DNA from: Candidatus Rokuibacteriota bacterium
GTDB taxonomy: Bacteria; Methylomirabilota; Methylomirabilia; Rokubacteriales; CSP1-6
Direction of reading: 5' to 3'
Assembly: GCA_016866775.1 (NCBI GenBank)
Contig: VGLJ01000043.1
Coordinates: 1 to 42,379, forward strand
DNA: 42,379 nt
Below the pieces are notes generated by a model. That model saw nothing but the letters and a program-made list of their open reading frames with translations, did no database searches and was not told the origin of the DNA. Both the position numbers and the translations under genes were made by a program. Within the stretch, counting starts at the first letter, position 1. Each line of letters opens with the position of its first letter. This document shows positions 8,552 through 19,471 of the stretch, one piece after another.

Positions 8552-10024
8552 TCAGACCTTCGCGAGCTTCTCTTCGATGAGCGTGTTCACGATCGCCGGG
8601 TTCGCCTTGCCCTGCGTCGCCTTCATCACCTGGCCCACCAGCGACTTCGCGGCCGCGGTCTTGCCGGCCTTGAAGTCGGCGATGGCCTTCGGGTTGGCGG
8701 CGATGACCTGGTCGACGATCGCGGCGATCGCGCCGGTGTCCGCGACCTGCGTGAGGCCCTCGCGCTGCACGATCGTGCGCGCGTCTTCACGCGAGCGGAC
8801 CATCTTCTCGAAGACGTCCTTCGCGATCTTGCCGCTGATCGTGCCGTCGTCGATGAGCGCGATGAGCCCGGCGAGGTGCGCCGGCGGGACCGGCGACTCG
8901 GCGATCGCGCGCTCATCGTCGCCCGGGACCACGCGCAGGAGCTCCGACATGATCCAGTTGGCCACGGCCTTGGCGGACGCGGGCGACGCGGTGCTGCCAC
9001 CGGGCGCGAGCGCGCTCACCGCGGCCTCGTAGTAGCCGGCGAGCGCGCGGCTCTGCGTGAGGATGCCCGCGTCGTAGGCCGGCAGCCCGTACTGCGCGAC
9101 GAACCGCTGCTGTTGCGCGCGCGCGAGCTCCGGCAGCGCGGCGCGGATCCCGTCCACGAACGCGCCCTCGAGCTTCAGCGGAACGAGATCGGGCTCCGGG
9201 AAGTAGCGATAGTCGTGCGCGTACTCCTTGCTGCGCATCGACCGCGTGTAGCCCTTGTCGGCGTCGAACAGGCGCGTCTCCTGCACGATCTTCTCGCCGG
9301 CCTCGAGCGCCTGCGCCTGCCGCTTCACCTCGAACTCGAGCGCGCGCTGCGCGTTGCGGAACGAGTTCAGGTTCTTGATCTCGACCTTCGTGCCGAGCTC
9401 CGTCGCGCCCGGGCGCCGCAGCGAGATGTTCGCGTCGCACCGCATCGAGCCTTCTTCCATGTTGCCGTCGCAGACACCGAGGTACATGAGCACGGAGCGG
9501 AACGCGCGGAGATACGCGGCGGCCTCCTCGGGCGACCGGAGCTCGGGCTTCGACACCGTCTCCATGAGCGGCACGCCCGCGCGGTTGAAGTCGACGCGGC
9601 TCGACGGCGCGGTCTCGAGCGTCCCGTCGTGGATGAGCTTGCCGACGTCCTCCTCCATGTGCAGCCGCTGGATGCCGATGCGCTTCGTGCCGCCCTGGAC
9701 GTCGATCTCCAGCCAGCCGTCCTCCGCGAGCGGCTCCTCGTACTGGCTGATCTGGAAGTTCTTCGGCATGTCCGGGTAGTAGTAGTGCTTGCGCGCGAAG
9801 CGGCACGCGGTGTTGATCCGGCAGTTGAACGCGAGCGCGGTGCGGACGCCGAACTCGATCGCGCGCCGGTTGATCACCGGCAGCGTGCCGGGCATCCCGA
9901 GGCAGATCGGGCACGTCTGCGTGTTGGGGCTCGCGCCGAACGTCGTCGGGCAGCCGCAGAACATCTTCGTGCGCGTGGTGAGCTCGGCATGCACTTCCAG
10001 CCCTATGACGACTTCCCAGGTCAT
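8552..10024 (-). CDS. gatB: Aspartyl/glutamyl-tRNA amidotransferase subunit B
   Basis: GatB is the kinase/transamidase subunit of GatCAB, which converts misacylated Glu-tRNA(Gln) and/or Asp-tRNA(Asn) to the amidated forms. The 490-residue product starts [17 protein letters not shown]. It carries the zinc-type cysteine set [10 protein letters not shown] then [15 protein letters not shown], and later [18 protein letters not shown] and [12 protein letters not shown]. The C-terminal YqeY-like tail domain ends LIEEKLAKV. The start overlaps the gatA stop by four bases. Length and motifs are normal. Confidence 0.97.
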   Translation of the reverse strand: MTWEVVIGLEVHAELTTRTKMFCGCPTTFGASPNTQTCPICLGMPGTLPVINRRAIEFGVRTALAFNCRINTACRFARKHYYYPDMPKNFQISQYEEPLAEDGWLEIDVQGGTKRIGIQRLHMEEDVGKLIHDGTLETAPSSRVDFNRAGVPLMETVSKPELRSPEEAAAYLRAFRSVLMYLGVCDGNMEEGSMRCDANISLRRPGATELGTKVEIKNLNSFRNAQRALEFEVKRQAQALEAGEKIVQETRLFDADKGYTRSMRSKEYAHDYRYFPEPDLVPLKLEGAFVDGIRAALPELARAQQQRFVAQYGLPAYDAGILTQSRALAGYYEAAVSALAPGGSTASPASAKAVANWIMSELLRVVPGDDERAIAESPVPPAHLAGLIALIDDGTISGKIAKDVFEKMVRSREDARTIVQREGLTQVADTGAIAAIVDQVIAANPKAIADFKAGKTAAAKSLVGQVMKATQGKANPAIVNTLIEEKLAKV

Positions 10025-11478
10025 GCGAGCTCCGGGCGGCGCGTGCGCCAGGTCGTCGCCTGCTCGTACGCGTACGCGACACGCAGGATCGTCGCCTCGT
10101 CGAAGGCGCGGCCCACGAGATGGAGGCCGATCGGCAGGCCCGACGTCGAGAACCCGCACGGCACCGAGATCCCGGGGTTGCCCGAGAGGTTCGCCGGGAC
10201 GGTGAAGACGTCGTTCAGGTACATCGCGAGCGGGTCTTCCTTCTCGCCGTGCTTGAACGCGACGCCGGGCGTGGTCGGGCCCACGATCACGTCCACGTGT
10301 TCGAACGCCGCGTCGAAGTCGCGGCGGATCAGCGTGCGCACCTTCTGCGCCTTGCCGTAGTACGCGTCGTAGTACCCGGAGGAGAGCGCGTACGTGCCGA
10401 GCATGATCCGGCGCTTGACCTCCGCCCCGAAGCCGGCCGCGCGCGTGCGCGACTCCATGTCGATGAGATCCTTGCCCAGCGCCCGGAGCCCGTACTTCAC
10501 GCCGTCGTAGCGCGCGAGGTTCGACGACGCCTCGGCGGGCGCGATGATGTAGTACGCGGCGAGGCCGTGGTCCGCCGTCGGCAACGTCACCGCCTGCGTG
10601 GTCGCGCCCAGGCCTTTCAGGACGTCGATCGCCGCGGTGACCGCGCGCTGCACGTCGGGATCCATGCCCGCGGTGTCGTACTCGAGCACGCCGACCCGCA
10701 GGCCTCGCATGCCTTCGCCCAGCGACGCCGCGTAGTCCGGCACCGGCACGTCCACCGACGTCGCGTCGGCGGGATCGACGCCCGCGATGGCGCGAAGGAC
10801 GAGGGCGGCGTCGCGCACGTCCTTGGCGAACGGGCCGATCTGGTCGAGCGACGACGCGAACGCCACGAGCCCGTAGCGCGACACGCGGCCGTACGTCGGC
10901 TTCATGCCGACGATGCCGCAGAACGCGCCGGGCTGACGGATCGAGCCGCCGGTGTCCGTGCCGAGGCTGATCGCGGCGAGATCGCCCGCCACCGCGGCCG
11001 CGGGCCCGCCCGACGAGCCGCCGGGCACGCGCGCGAGGTCCCACGGGTTCGCGGTCAATTGAAAGGCCGAGTGCTCCGTGGAAGATCCCATGGCGAACTC
11101 GTCCATGTTCGACTTGCCGAGCGGCACCACGCCGGCCGCCGCGAGGCGCGTCACCACGGTGGCGTCGAACGGCGGCACCCAGCTCTCGAGGATCCGTGAG
11201 CCACACGTGGTCTTCACGCCCCGCGTGGACAGCACGTCCTTGTAGCTGATCGGGACGCCGTCCAGCGGCCCGAGCGGCTTGCCGGCGCGGTAGCGCGCGT
11301 CGGACGCGGCGGCGGCCGCGCGCGCGCGGCCGTCGGTGACCGTGAGGTACGCGCGCACCTTGCCGTCGAGCTTCGCGATCCGCCCGAGGTACGCCTCGGT
11401 GACGGCGCTCGGCGTCGCGGCGCCGCTGCGGAAGGCGTCGGTCAGCTCGTGCGCGGTCAGACGCGTCGGGTCCGTCAC
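10021..11478 (-). CDS. gatA: Aspartyl/glutamyl-tRNA amidotransferase subunit A
   Basis: GatA is the amidase that releases ammonia from glutamine for GatB. The 485-residue protein shows the amidase signature: the lysine in [12 protein letters not shown], the glycine/serine-rich [20 protein letters not shown], and the catalytic serine in [16 protein letters not shown], followed by [17 protein letters not shown]. It starts immediately after the gatC stop codon with no gap and runs into gatB, giving the order gatC-gatA-gatB. Confidence 0.97.
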   Translation of the reverse strand: MTDPTRLTAHELTDAFRSGAATPSAVTEAYLGRIAKLDGKVRAYLTVTDGRARAAAAASDARYRAGKPLGPLDGVPISYKDVLSTRGVKTTCGSRILESWVPPFDATVVTRLAAAGVVPLGKSNMDEFAMGSSTEHSAFQLTANPWDLARVPGGSSGGPAAAVAGDLAAISLGTDTGGSIRQPGAFCGIVGMKPTYGRVSRYGLVAFASSLDQIGPFAKDVRDAALVLRAIAGVDPADATSVDVPVPDYAASLGEGMRGLRVGVLEYDTAGMDPDVQRAVTAAIDVLKGLGATTQAVTLPTADHGLAAYYIIAPAEASSNLARYDGVKYGLRALGKDLIDMESRTRAAGFGAEVKRRIMLGTYALSSGYYDAYYGKAQKVRTLIRRDFDAAFEHVDVIVGPTTPGVAFKHGEKEDPLAMYLNDVFTVPANLSGNPGISVPCGFSTSGLPIGLHLVGRAFDEATILRVAYAYEQATTWRTRRPELA

Positions 11479-11766
11479 TCAGTCCTCGATGATCCGCGGC
11501 ACCCGGAAGAACTCGCCCGCGCGATCGGGGGCGTTCGCGAGCGCTTCGTCGCGGGGCAGACACGGACCCGGCGCGTCGTCGCGCATCACGTTCACCATCG
11601 GGACCGCGTGCGACGTCGGCTCCACGTCGTCGGTGGCAAGGGCGTTGAGCTTCTCGATGTACGCGAGGATGCCGTTGAGCTGCTCGCGCATCTTCTCGAT
11701 CTCGGCGGCGCTCAGCGCGAGCCGGGCGAGCCGCGCGACGTGCTCCACGTCTTTCCGCTCAATCAT
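11479..11766 (-). CDS. gatC: Aspartyl/glutamyl-tRNA amidotransferase subunit C
   Basis: GatC is a small helical subunit that wraps GatA and stabilises the GatCAB complex. This 95-residue protein has the family opening DVEHVARLARLALSAAE, followed by the conserved helix ending in LNGILAYIEKLNALAT, and VEPTSHAVPMVNVMRDDAPG with a typical C-terminal FFRVPRIIED. Its start lies inside the last eight bases of the helicase gene, so translation may be coupled to the helicase. Confidence 0.95.
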   Translation of the reverse strand: MIERKDVEHVARLARLALSAAEIEKMREQLNGILAYIEKLNALATDDVEPTSHAVPMVNVMRDDAPGPCLPRDEALANAPDRAGEFFRVPRIIED

Positions 11767-14700
11767 GGCCGTCGATCTCTTCCAGGTGAGCGTACTGCAG
11801 CGACAGGCGCTTCCGCCCGACGCTCGCGAAGCGCACGGTGACCATGACGTCCTCGCCCTCGCGCTCCACGCCGACGACGAGACCCTCGCCGAAACGGGCG
11901 TGGCGGACCTTCGCGCCGACCTTCATCGGCAAGTCGTCGTCGCCGGGCATGGGAAGGGGCGGACCCGGCGAGCCGTACGACGCGCGCGGCTCCTGGAACG
12001 TCGGCGGCTCACGCCGCGCGTTCACCATCACCAGGTGCTCTTCCGGCATCTCGCGCAGGAAGCGCGAGGGTTCGCCGACACCGTAGCCGTGCAGGCGACG
12101 ATGCAGCGCCCACGAGAGCGCGAGCTTCTCCTTCGCGCGCGTGAGACCCACGTAGCAGAGCCGGCGCTCCTCCTCGACTTCCTCCGGGGAGTCGAGCGAG
12201 CGCATGTGCGGGAAGACGCCCTCCTCCAGTCCCGTGAGGAAGACGAACGGGAACTCGAGCCCCTTGGCCGAGTGCAGGGTCATCATCGTCACCCCGCGGG
12301 ACTCTTCGGGCATCTCGTCGACGTCGGCGACGAGCGCGACGCCGTCGAGGAAGGTCTCGAGCGAGGGATCCGGCTGCGTGCGCTCGTGGTCCTCGGCGGC
12401 GGCGATGAGCTCCTCGAGGTTCTCGAGGCGCGCCTGCGCCTCGGGCGAGCGTTCCTGCTCGAGCGCGGCGCGGGAGCCCGTCGTGTCGAGCACGAGGTCG
12501 ATGAAGGCGGGGAGCTGGGCGCCGGCGCGCTCGCTGCGGAGGCGCGCGATCAGCGCCGCGAAGTCTTCGAGCGCGCGGCGCTGCTTGCCGCTGACGTCCA
12601 CCGGCGGCGTCGCGGCCAGATCCAGCAGCGCGCGGCGCTCACGAACGGCGACGTCGTCGAGCCGCGTGAGCGACGTCTTGCCGATGCCGCGGGCGGGCGC
12701 GCCGATGGCGCGGCGGAAGGCCACGTCGTCGTCGGGGTTCACGATGAGCCGCAGGTACGCGAGGACGTCCTTGATCTCCTTGCGCTCGTAGAACCGGACG
12801 CTGCCGACGATGACGTACGGGATGCCGGCCCGTCGCAGCGCGTCCTCGAGCACGCGCGACTGCGCGTTGGTCCGGTAGAACACCGCGACGTCGCTGAACG
12901 CCGTGGCCTCGCCGCGCGCCTGCACGATCGACTGCGCGACCCAGTTCGATTCCTCGTGCTCGTCCCACGCGCGATAGACGCGGACCGCCTCACCCTCCGC
13001 GTTCTGCGTCCAGAGCGTCTTCTCCTTCCGCAGACGGTTGTGCCCGATCACGCCGGCCGCGAGCGCGAGGATGCGCCGGGTCGATCGATAGTTCTCCTCG
13101 AGGCGGATCACGCGCGTGCCGGGATAGTCGTTCTCGAAGTCGAGGATGTTGCCGAGATCCGCGCCGCGGAACTTGTAGATCGAGTTGTGCACGACAATGC
13201 CACCGGCGACGTAATTGCGCAGTTCCCCGACGGTCAAGTCATAGACGAAGCCGGTGTATCCCTCGACATTAACGGACGCGACGCGCGCCTCTTCGATGTG
13301 CCCGTCCCGGAGAATCGGAAGAACCATCCCTGGACGGATGTGACTCGCCGGCATGAACTGGAACGCGCGGCGCGGCGTCAGGCGCGCGCGACGCACGAGA
13401 TCAAGCTCGCCAATCTGCGCGAGACTGCGGACGAAGTCGAGACCCTTGTCGTAATCTTGTCGCGCCGTCTCGATCCGCCAGTCAGCCCGCCTTCCCGCAC
13501 GCGTCGGCGCAACGAGTGAAAGCGCCTCGCGCAATCGCTGGTCTGAGCTTACGAGCTGAATCTTGTGTTCCGCGCGTCCATAGCTTCGTGGATATCCGAA
13601 CATCGTGAAGTAAACGAGCTTGCGCGAATTCCGTCCGAGATTGATCGCCTGGGCGCGGTGATGTGGGTACTCGGGAAACAGGAGGAGGTCGTTCATCAAG
13701 AGTCGTGCCCGGGCGCGCGTATCGATATCCCGATAGAGGCGATCGATGGCTTCCTGAGTCACAGCCATCCGACGACCGCACCCATGGAACACAAGGGTCG
13801 GTAGACCGTATTGCGCGGCGAGGTAAGACTCCCAGTACCGCGCCTCCGCATAGGTGTCGCACGCCTTCAAGACCCAGCAGCCATCGGCGTGCTCACCGTT
13901 CGTCCGCATCTGTAGTCCAGAAGCGCGCTTGCCCCGATCGTCACCCGCACGAACGCCCCGCGTGACGCCGATCCGATATCCGAGGGCCGAGTGATACATC
14001 AAGTAGACAAGATGACGGTTCGCGTCGGGCTCGATGCGCGCGAACATCATGTGATTCGGCGTTGCCGTGAGACGCCGCCCGTCTTCTGTCGTGATCTCGA
14101 TCACGGAGCCGTCGTAGTGGCTCTTCTTGACCGCTTCGACGAGGGCTTCTCGGCTCTTGCCCCACCCGCTACCAGCGACGATCCGGTCCCCAGCGCGTAT
14201 GCGTTCGATAGGCTTGAGCCCGTCGACGGTCTCGACGGTTGTTCCTTCGACCAGGCACTGGTCGGGATCCCCGACCACGCAGACGTTGCGATGCTTCGAC
14301 GTCAGCAGGCGGATCATCCGGTACTGCACGCGGTTCGTGTCCTGGTACTCGTCGACGAGCACGTGGTGCCAGAGCCCGCGATACCAGTCGAGCACGCTCG
14401 GCGCTTCCTGGAAGAGCCGCACGACGAGCAGCAGCAGGTCGTCGAAGTCGACGGCGCCCGTGGCGCGCAGCCGCTCCTCGTAGCGCTTGTAGATGAGCGC
14501 GGCCTCCGCCTCGCTCGGGCCGCGCGCGTTCCTCGCCATCTCGTCGACCGACATCATCCGGTTCTTCGCCGAGCTGATCCGGTGGACGATCGCGGAGGCC
14601 GTGAGATTGCGCTCGTCGACGCCGCGCTCGCGGAGGCACTCCTTCACCAGCGAGAGGCGATCGTCCTCGTCGTAGATCGTGAAGTGCGGCTTGTAGCCGA

Positions 14701-15019
14701 GGTGGTGCACGTGCTGGCGCAGGATGCGCACGCACGCGGAGTGGAACGTCGCGACCAGTGGCGCCCGCAGACCGACGGGCGCGAGCAGCGCGTCGACCCG
14801 GCGCGCCATCTCGCCCGCCGCCTTGTTGGTGAACGTCACGGCGAGCACGTGGCGATCGTCGATGCCGCGCACGCCGATGAGGTGCGCGATCCGATGGGCG
14901 ATCACGCGCGTCTTTCCGCTCCCGGCGCCCGCGAGGACGAGGAGCGGCCCATCTCCGTGGGTGACGGCGTCGCGCTGCGGCGGATTCAGGCGGGTGAGGA
15001 GGACTTCCGGGTCCAGCAC
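11759..15019 (-). CDS. pcrA: UvrD/PcrA-family DNA helicase containing an intein
   Basis: This superfamily 1A helicase unwinds DNA in repair and removes obstacles from DNA. From a GTG at 15019 (GGAGGG lies 12 bases upstream) the open frame gives 1086 residues, 358 of them an intein, leaving a 728-residue helicase of normal size. The frame is open to an ATG at 15082, but the family begins near LDPEVLLTRLNPPQRDAV, favouring the GTG. Motifs: Q motif and Walker A LAGAGSGKTRV, motif Ia AVTFTNKAAGEM, motif II VLVDEYQDTN, motif III GDPDQ/SIYKFRGAD (split by the intein), motif IV VIRLEENYRSTRRIL, motif V MTLHSAKGLEFPFVF and motif VI CYVGLTRAKEKL. The C-terminal tail has the PcrA-type KVGAKVRHARFGEGLV segment that can contact RNA polymerase. 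The last eight bases overlap gatC. Confidence 0.95.
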   Translation of the reverse strand: MLDPEVLLTRLNPPQRDAVTHGDGPLLVLAGAGSGKTRVIAHRIAHLIGVRGIDDRHVLAVTFTNKAAGEMARRVDALLAPVGLRAPLVATFHSACVRILRQHVHHLGYKPHFTIYDEDDRLSLVKECLRERGVDERNLTASAIVHRISSAKNRMMSVDEMARNARGPSEAEAALIYKRYEERLRATGAVDFDDLLLLVVRLFQEAPSVLDWYRGLWHHVLVDEYQDTNRVQYRMIRLLTSKHRNVCVVGDPDQCLVEGTTVETVDGLKPIERIRAGDRIVAGSGWGKSREALVEAVKKSHYDGSVIEITTEDGRRLTATPNHMMFARIEPDANRHLVYLMYHSALGYRIGVTRGVRAGDDRGKRASGLQMRTNGEHADGCWVLKACDTYAEARYWESYLAAQYGLPTLVFHGCGRRMAVTQEAIDRLYRDIDTRARARLLMNDLLLFPEYPHHRAQAINLGRNSRKLVYFTMFGYPRSYGRAEHKIQLVSSDQRLREALSLVAPTRAGRRADWRIETARQDYDKGLDFVRSLAQIGELDLVRRARLTPRRAFQFMPASHIRPGMVLPILRDGHIEEARVASVNVEGYTGFVYDLTVGELRNYVAGGIVVHNSIYKFRGADLGNILDFENDYPGTRVIRLEENYRSTRRILALAAGVIGHNRLRKEKTLWTQNAEGEAVRVYRAWDEHEESNWVAQSIVQARGEATAFSDVAVFYRTNAQSRVLEDALRRAGIPYVIVGSVRFYERKEIKDVLAYLRLIVNPDDDVAFRRAIGAPARGIGKTSLTRLDDVAVRERRALLDLAATPPVDVSGKQRRALEDFAALIARLRSERAGAQLPAFIDLVLDTTGSRAALEQERSPEAQARLENLEELIAAAEDHERTQPDPSLETFLDGVALVADVDEMPEESRGVTMMTLHSAKGLEFPFVFLTGLEEGVFPHMRSLDSPEEVEEERRLCYVGLTRAKEKLALSWALHRRLHGYGVGEPSRFLREMPEEHLVMVNARREPPTFQEPRASYGSPGPPLPMPGDDDLPMKVGAKVRHARFGEGLVVGVEREGEDVMVTVRFASVGRKRLSLQYAHLEEIDGHD
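13184..14257 (-). other. Intein within the helicase (358 residues, motif III insertion)
   Basis: The insertion splits helicase motif III between GDPDQ and SIYKFRGAD. Its first residue is Cys (CLVEGTTVETVDGLKPIERI, block A). Block B is RLTATPNHMMF with the expected Thr and His. The C-terminal blocks read VYDLTVGELRNYVAGGIVVH then Asn, followed by Ser as the +1 extein residue. All residues needed for the standard splicing chemistry (Cys1, block B TxxH, penultimate His, terminal Asn, +1 Ser) are present. The central 230 residues have no clear LAGLIDADG motif. A segment reading DTYAEARYWESYLAAQYGLP recalls insert domains seen in other UvrD/PcrA inteins. The base composition is visibly less GC-rich than the flanking helicase, suggesting transfer. 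Confidence 0.93.
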
Positions 15020-15113
15020 TCGTCGATTGTACCCTCCCCACGCCTGCCCGACGATGCGCCCCGTGACCGATGCGTGCGCCACGGGGGCATCGTAGACCAG
15101 ACCGGCGTGCGCG

Positions 15114-15491
15114 CTACCAGTGCCAGATCTGGTCGTGCTCCTCCAGGAGGCCGGCGATGTCCGCGCGGCGGATCGGCTGCGCCGCGCTGACGCACTTCTG
15201 CTTGTCGATCCCGCGCTCGTCCAGGTCCTCCTGCACGACGAAGACGCGCGCGCCCTTGGCCTCGAGCCTGGCGAGATCCTCGCTCGGACGGGCGGGGTGG
15301 TTCACCGTCGCCTTGCCGATGCTCAGCGGCGGGCACGTCTGGACGACGGCATAGTTCACGGCGTTGCCGCGCAGCAGCACGTGCACGTCGCCGCCCGCGT
15401 TGCGGAGCGCGCGGGTGAGCCAGAGGATCGTGTCGTCCTGCTCCTCGAGCGTGGCACGGTACGCGGTCTCCACGATGTTGAGGATCTTCAT
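15114..15491 (-). CDS. DsrE-family sulfur-relay-like protein (third of cluster)
   Basis: This 125-residue protein ([20 protein letters not shown]) has the DsrE/DsrF-like fold pattern: a short first strand, a helix-rich region with [20 protein letters not shown], and [14 protein letters not shown] with a cysteine, plus a second cysteine in [20 protein letters not shown]. DsrE-type proteins often carry persulfide sulfur between partners or sit in complexes that do so. It ends with DQIWHW, a C-terminal aromatic patch. It follows the second DsrE protein by nine bases and precedes the helicase gene by 94 bases. Which cysteine is reactive cannot be said. Confidence 0.75.
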   Translation of the reverse strand: MKILNIVETAYRATLEEQDDTILWLTRALRNAGGDVHVLLRGNAVNYAVVQTCPPLSIGKATVNHPARPSEDLARLEAKGARVFVVQEDLDERGIDKQKCVSAAQPIRRADIAGLLEEHDQIWHW

Positions 15492-15500
15492 GACTCCCCC

Positions 15501-15905
15501 TCACTTCGTCGGGATGACGAGCGTGCGCGTCGACTCGCCCGCCATTTTCAGAAAATCGGCGGGGCCGCCGCGCTTGACGCCCTCGATCCAGTTGCCGGCG
15601 CCGCGCTCGTCCACGCAGAGCCCGCAGTTGACCCACGTGAGCTTCGGCTCGCTCTTGCCGAGCTCGACCAGCGCCGCGACGAGGTCCTTCGTCGTCGGGT
15701 GATCCTCCTCCTCCACGCTCGTGCCCTTCACCGGGTTCGCGTGCGGCGCCTGCTCCTTCATGGTCAGGCTCACCGCGCCCTCGTACGCGAAGACGTTGAC
15801 GTTGATGCCCTTCTCCAGCGCGGCGGCGATGATGCGGAACGCCGTCGTCGAGGCCGCGGCCTCGTACGGGGCGTCCATCAGTGCTACGGTCAGTGTCTCA
15901 GCCAT
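15501..15905 (-). CDS. DsrE-family sulfur-relay-like protein (second of cluster)
   Basis: The 134-residue protein starts at MAETLTVALMDAPYEAAAST; this ATG was chosen over one 45 bases upstream because AAAGGAGAAGGG lies just before it. It carries GINVNVFAYEGAVSLTM and a likely redox or persulfide pair in WVNCGLCVDERGAG, matching the position of the active cysteine in DsrE/TusD-type proteins. Length and pattern fit sulfur-reduction-associated DsrE proteins. It sits between two other DsrE-like genes with gaps of 52 and 9 bases, so the three proteins probably form a complex like DsrEFH or TusBCD. Exact orthology is uncertain. Confidence 0.8.
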   Translation of the reverse strand: MAETLTVALMDAPYEAAASTTAFRIIAAALEKGINVNVFAYEGAVSLTMKEQAPHANPVKGTSVEEEDHPTTKDLVAALVELGKSEPKLTWVNCGLCVDERGAGNWIEGVKRGGPADFLKMAGESTRTLVIPTK

Positions 15906-15957
15906 ACCCTTCTCCTTTGGACATGGGGCCCCACTCCTGGAGGACCCCAAACCCCTC

Positions 15958-16293
15958 TCAGTGCCACAGCGTTTTCGTGTCGGGCTGCACCACGAGATCC
16001 ACGAGCGCGCCGATGGAGGCCTCGCGGACCCCCGCCGACAGCTCGCCGCGGTCGATGCCGCGCTCGCGCGGCGAGAACTCGTCGGCGAGCACGGTGACGC
16101 CGGCCTTCGTCAGCGACGGCACGTGCGAGCCGCGCGCCCCGGCCCGCGTGGCGAGCACGCCGTTCTGCACGAAGTAGACGGTCACCGCGCGGCCGCGCTT
16201 GCGCAGCGACGCCGCCGTGTCCGAGACGAACGCGGTGTCCGCGGAATCGAACGGATCGCGGGATTCGATCACGACGTAGCGACTCTCGGTCAT
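15958..16293 (-). CDS. DsrE-like protein lacking cysteine (first of cluster)
   Basis: The 111-residue protein begins MTESRYVVIESRDPFDSADT and has the DsrE-like pattern, with AVTVYFVQNGVLATRAGAR and a late helix ASIGALVDLVVQPDT, ending KTLWH. It contains no cysteine at all, so it cannot itself carry sulfur and is more likely a structural partner of the two neighbouring DsrE proteins. Its start overlaps the stop of a small upstream gene by four bases (ATGA). Family assignment rests on the fold-like pattern and the gene context. Confidence 0.7.
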   Translation of the reverse strand: MTESRYVVIESRDPFDSADTAFVSDTAASLRKRGRAVTVYFVQNGVLATRAGARGSHVPSLTKAGVTVLADEFSPRERGIDRGELSAGVREASIGALVDLVVQPDTKTLWH

Positions 16294-16466
16294 TCTCCTG
16301 CCCTCCTCGAGAGCATCTGTTCGATCACGCCGCCGAGACCCTCGGCGCCGGTGAAACGTTCCTGCTCCCCGATCTTCACGCGCTCGACGACGCCGTGCAC
16401 GCGGCCGCGCGCGTCGCGCGACACGCGCACGATGAACGTCACGCCGTGCGCGGTGTCGTCACTCAC
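16290..16466 (-). CDS. Small conserved-looking protein heading the DsrE cluster
   Basis: A GTG at 16466 opens a 58-residue frame that ends overlapping the first DsrE gene by ATGA. The protein reads VSDDTAHGVTFIVRVSRDAR, then GRVHGVVERVKIGEQERFTG and AEGLGGVIEQMLSRRAGE. It has two beta-strand-like stretches with alternating hydrophobic residues and a C-terminal helix, and no cysteine or membrane segment. The tight overlap and sensible codon use support it as a real gene. I do not recognise a family; a partner or regulator of the DsrE proteins is an inference from position only. Confidence 0.6.
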   Translation of the reverse strand: MSDDTAHGVTFIVRVSRDARGRVHGVVERVKIGEQERFTGAEGLGGVIEQMLSRRAGE

Positions 16467-16511
16467 GGGCGGCAGTCTGCCCCGCGCCCGTCACCAGGGT
16501 GTGATCGCGGC

Positions 16512-17600
16512 GTGAACGCTCGGAGCCGCGTCTTGACGGTCGCGCGGCGCGGGTGCCGGCGGGTGGGCGACGCCGTGCAGCTCGTTCCCGCGGTCCTCGG
16601 GCTGGCGCAGTTCTACCTGGTCCGCGCCGAGCTCCGAACGCGCCGGGAGCTCGCCGAGGAGCTGCTGGAGTTCGCGGAGCGCGAGCAGAGCGGCGCCGGG
16701 CTCGCGGTCGCGCACTGGCTGCTGGCGAACACGTCGTTCCATCTCGGCGACCCGGCGGTGGCGCACGAGCACGCCCGTCAGCGCGATCTCGCGCTCCGGC
16801 AGTCGCCAGGGCCGGCGTCCCAGCTCTTTCCCAAGGACTTCGGCGTGTACGCGCTGTGCTACGAGGCGTCGATCGTGTGGCTGCTCGGCTACCCGGAGCG
16901 CGCGGAGCGAGCGAACGACGGCGCTTGCGGGCTGGCGCGCGAGCAGGCGCACCCGTTCAGCGAGGTCATCGGCCTGATCCACGGCGCGCTGGTCCACCAG
17001 TACCGTCGGGAGCCGGACTCGTGCCGGGAAGCGGCGGAACGCGCGCTCGCGATCGCGCGCGAGCAGGGTTTCACGCACTACGTGCTTTTCGCCACGCTGC
17101 TGCGTGGCTGGGCCCTCGTCAAGCACGGTCAGGTGCACGAGGGCATCGCGCTGCTGCGCGAGGGCCTGGCGGGAATGCGCGAGACCGGCGCGGATCTCCG
17201 GCGGCCATACTTCCTGACCATGATGGCCGAGGCGCAGGGGCACGGTGGCGACGTCGACCAGGGTCTGGCGGCGCTCGACGAGGCGATGGCGGTGAGCGAG
17301 CGCACCGGCGAGCGCTGGGGGGAGGCAGAACAGCATCGGATGCGAGGCGAGCTGTTGCTGCGACACGTGAACCCCGATGAAGCCGGCGCGGAGGCCAGCT
17401 TTCGCACGGCCCTTGCCGTGGCGCAGCGCCAGCAGGCGCGATCCCTCGAGCTCCGCGCGGCGGTGAGCCTCGGGCGCCTGTGGCAAGCGCGGGGCAAGCG
17501 TGAAGACGCGCGGCGGCTCGTGGCCGAGGTCTACGGCCGCATGACCGAAGGCCTGGACACGCCCGACCTACGGGACGCCCAGGATCTCGTTCGCGCGTGA
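16512..17600 (+). pseudogene. 5'-truncated TPR region of a large ATPase/cyclase-type regulator
   Basis: The plus-strand frame encodes tetratricopeptide-like helical repeats (for example LAVAHWLLANTSFHLGDPA, AHEHARQRDLALRQSP, EGIALLREGLAGMRETGA). It ends GRLWQARGKREDARRLVAEV then YGRMTEGLDTPDLRDAQDL. This is the characteristic C-terminus of large proteins that join an adenylate cyclase or DNA-binding domain, an AAA/NB-ARC ATPase and TPRs. The expected upstream parts (cyclase domain, Walker A and B) are absent: homology seems to begin near 16563, and the sequence before it belongs to the minus-strand DsrE operon. A GTG at 16512 could start it, but no ribosome-binding site is seen. It is most likely a relic, although the remaining frame is intact for 363 residues. 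It is the only plus-strand gene within this long minus-strand stretch. Confidence 0.65.
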
Positions 17601-17606
17601 CGCGAG

Positions 17607-17619
17607 GGGGCGCAGCCCC
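17607..17619 (-). terminator. Weak hairpin after glmS
   Basis: A short inverted repeat (GGGGC-GCA-GCCCC) lies 12 bases beyond the glmS stop on the minus strand, between glmS and the convergent TPR remnant. No T-run follows, so an intrinsic terminator is only a weak possibility. Confidence 0.25.
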
Positions 17620-17630
17620 GCTCCGAGCAG

Positions 17631-19469
<1,839 letters not shown>

Positions 19470-19471
19470 GC

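Noticed and set aside
15906-15957. GGGG/CCCC-rich inverted repeat in the 52-base gap between two DsrE genes
   Set aside because: The pairing is imperfect and no T-run follows; it is probably chance in GC-rich sequence, though an attenuator cannot be excluded.
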